Source: JAIBJN01 sp963811635
Lineage (GTDB): Bacteria; Actinomycetota; Thermoleophilia; Gaiellales; Gaiellaceae
Length of the DNA stretch: 64,000 nt
NCBI GenBank assembly: GCA_963811635.1
Contig: CAWESB010000019.1
Coordinates: forward strand, 1 to 64,000
Direction: 5' to 3'
Shown: positions 62,684 to 64,000 of the stretch, one piece after another
Layout of the letters: every line of letters starts with the position of its first letter
Numbering within the stretch: position 1 is the first letter of the stretch
Position numbers and translations under genes: made by a program
The notes under the pieces: model-generated
The model's input: only the letters and a program-made list of their open reading frames with translations
Database searches by the model: none
Told to the model about the DNA's origin: nothing

Positions 62684-62687
<4 letters not shown>
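61370..62687 (-). CDS. murF: UDP-N-acetylmuramoyl-tripeptide-D-Ala-D-Ala ligase, frame broken
   Basis: About 438 aa after repair. ATG 62687 overlaps the murE stop (ATGA). N-terminal VTGVSIDSRTVEPGDLFVAV then VAVTGSTAKTSTKDI (ATP loop), SQNNEIGLPLTL, VVEMGMRGLGQI and DCYNANPLSM. The frame changes at CC 62516-62517; removing one base gives GEAIERGAAAALVPEDAF. Because the enzyme is essential, the break is almost certainly a sequence error. Confidence 0.92.

Positions 62688-64000
<1,313 letters not shown>

Overview
The window is high-G+C bacterial chromosome whose gene content points to an actinobacterium, probably of the class Thermoleophilia (Gaiella/Solirubrobacter-like). That lineage call is inference: GTG starts are common, genes overlap by 4 nt (ATGA/GTGA), the split glycine-cleavage P-protein is present, and the meso-DAP type division/cell-wall cluster has an FtsZ ending in the usual conserved tail. 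No rRNA, tRNA, CRISPR array, transposase or integrase was seen.

Region 1 (1-4.5 kb) is accessory DNA: a broken beta-propeller gene, a pentapeptide-repeat remnant, two small secreted proteins, a lipoprotein and several strong hairpin terminators. Region 2 (4.58-15.07 kb) holds a 5-kb segmental duplication. Copy 1 (4582-9590) and copy 2 (10014-15035) each carry a PsbP-like lipoprotein, an enolase-superfamily enzyme, a 56-aa membrane protein, a DUF1801 protein, a class II glutamine amidotransferase and an APC permease. Copy 1 sits inside a small secreted-protein gene, whose two halves remain on either side with a 27-bp direct repeat at the junctions. Copy 1 also has a 5'-truncated permease and a broken membrane-protein gene, so copy 2 is the likely parent.

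Region 3 (15-33 kb) carries a phospholipase-D-like enzyme, small membrane and DUF1349 proteins, a divergent HxlR regulator/glyoxalase pair, and a surface-related cluster of a 50-aa protein, a SAM methyltransferase and a membrane sulfatase-like enzyme. It continues with an antitoxin-like XRE regulator coupled to a large DUF2339 membrane protein, a flippase-like protein, gltX, a cyclic-nucleotide-binding protein, endonuclease IV, a Cys-rich protein, a HAD hydrolase and a CaCA antiporter. Region 4 (33-45.3 kb) has an ABC exporter with two paralogous FtsX-like permeases behind a perfect palindrome, a NlpC/P60 peptidoglycan hydrolase, a CapA-like protein, a marR-MFS-threonine aldolase operon and rlmN.

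Region 5 (45.4-51.3 kb, minus strand) is a tightly overlapping operon gcvT-gcvH-gcvPA-gcvPB followed by HEAT, cupin and ankyrin genes. Region 6 is tryptophanase followed upstream by the dcw cluster murE-murF-mraY-murD-ftsW-murG-murC-murB-ftsQ-ftsZ (transcribed right to left), with a good promoter directly before ftsZ. Glycine and tryptophan catabolic genes therefore abut the cell-wall/division operon.

A quality warning applies to the whole window. At least a dozen genes, including the essential murF, are broken by frame changes, and every one I could resolve is repaired by removing a single base. This one-directional pattern looks like uncorrected insertion errors in the assembly rather than biology, so those genes are annotated as single units across the break.
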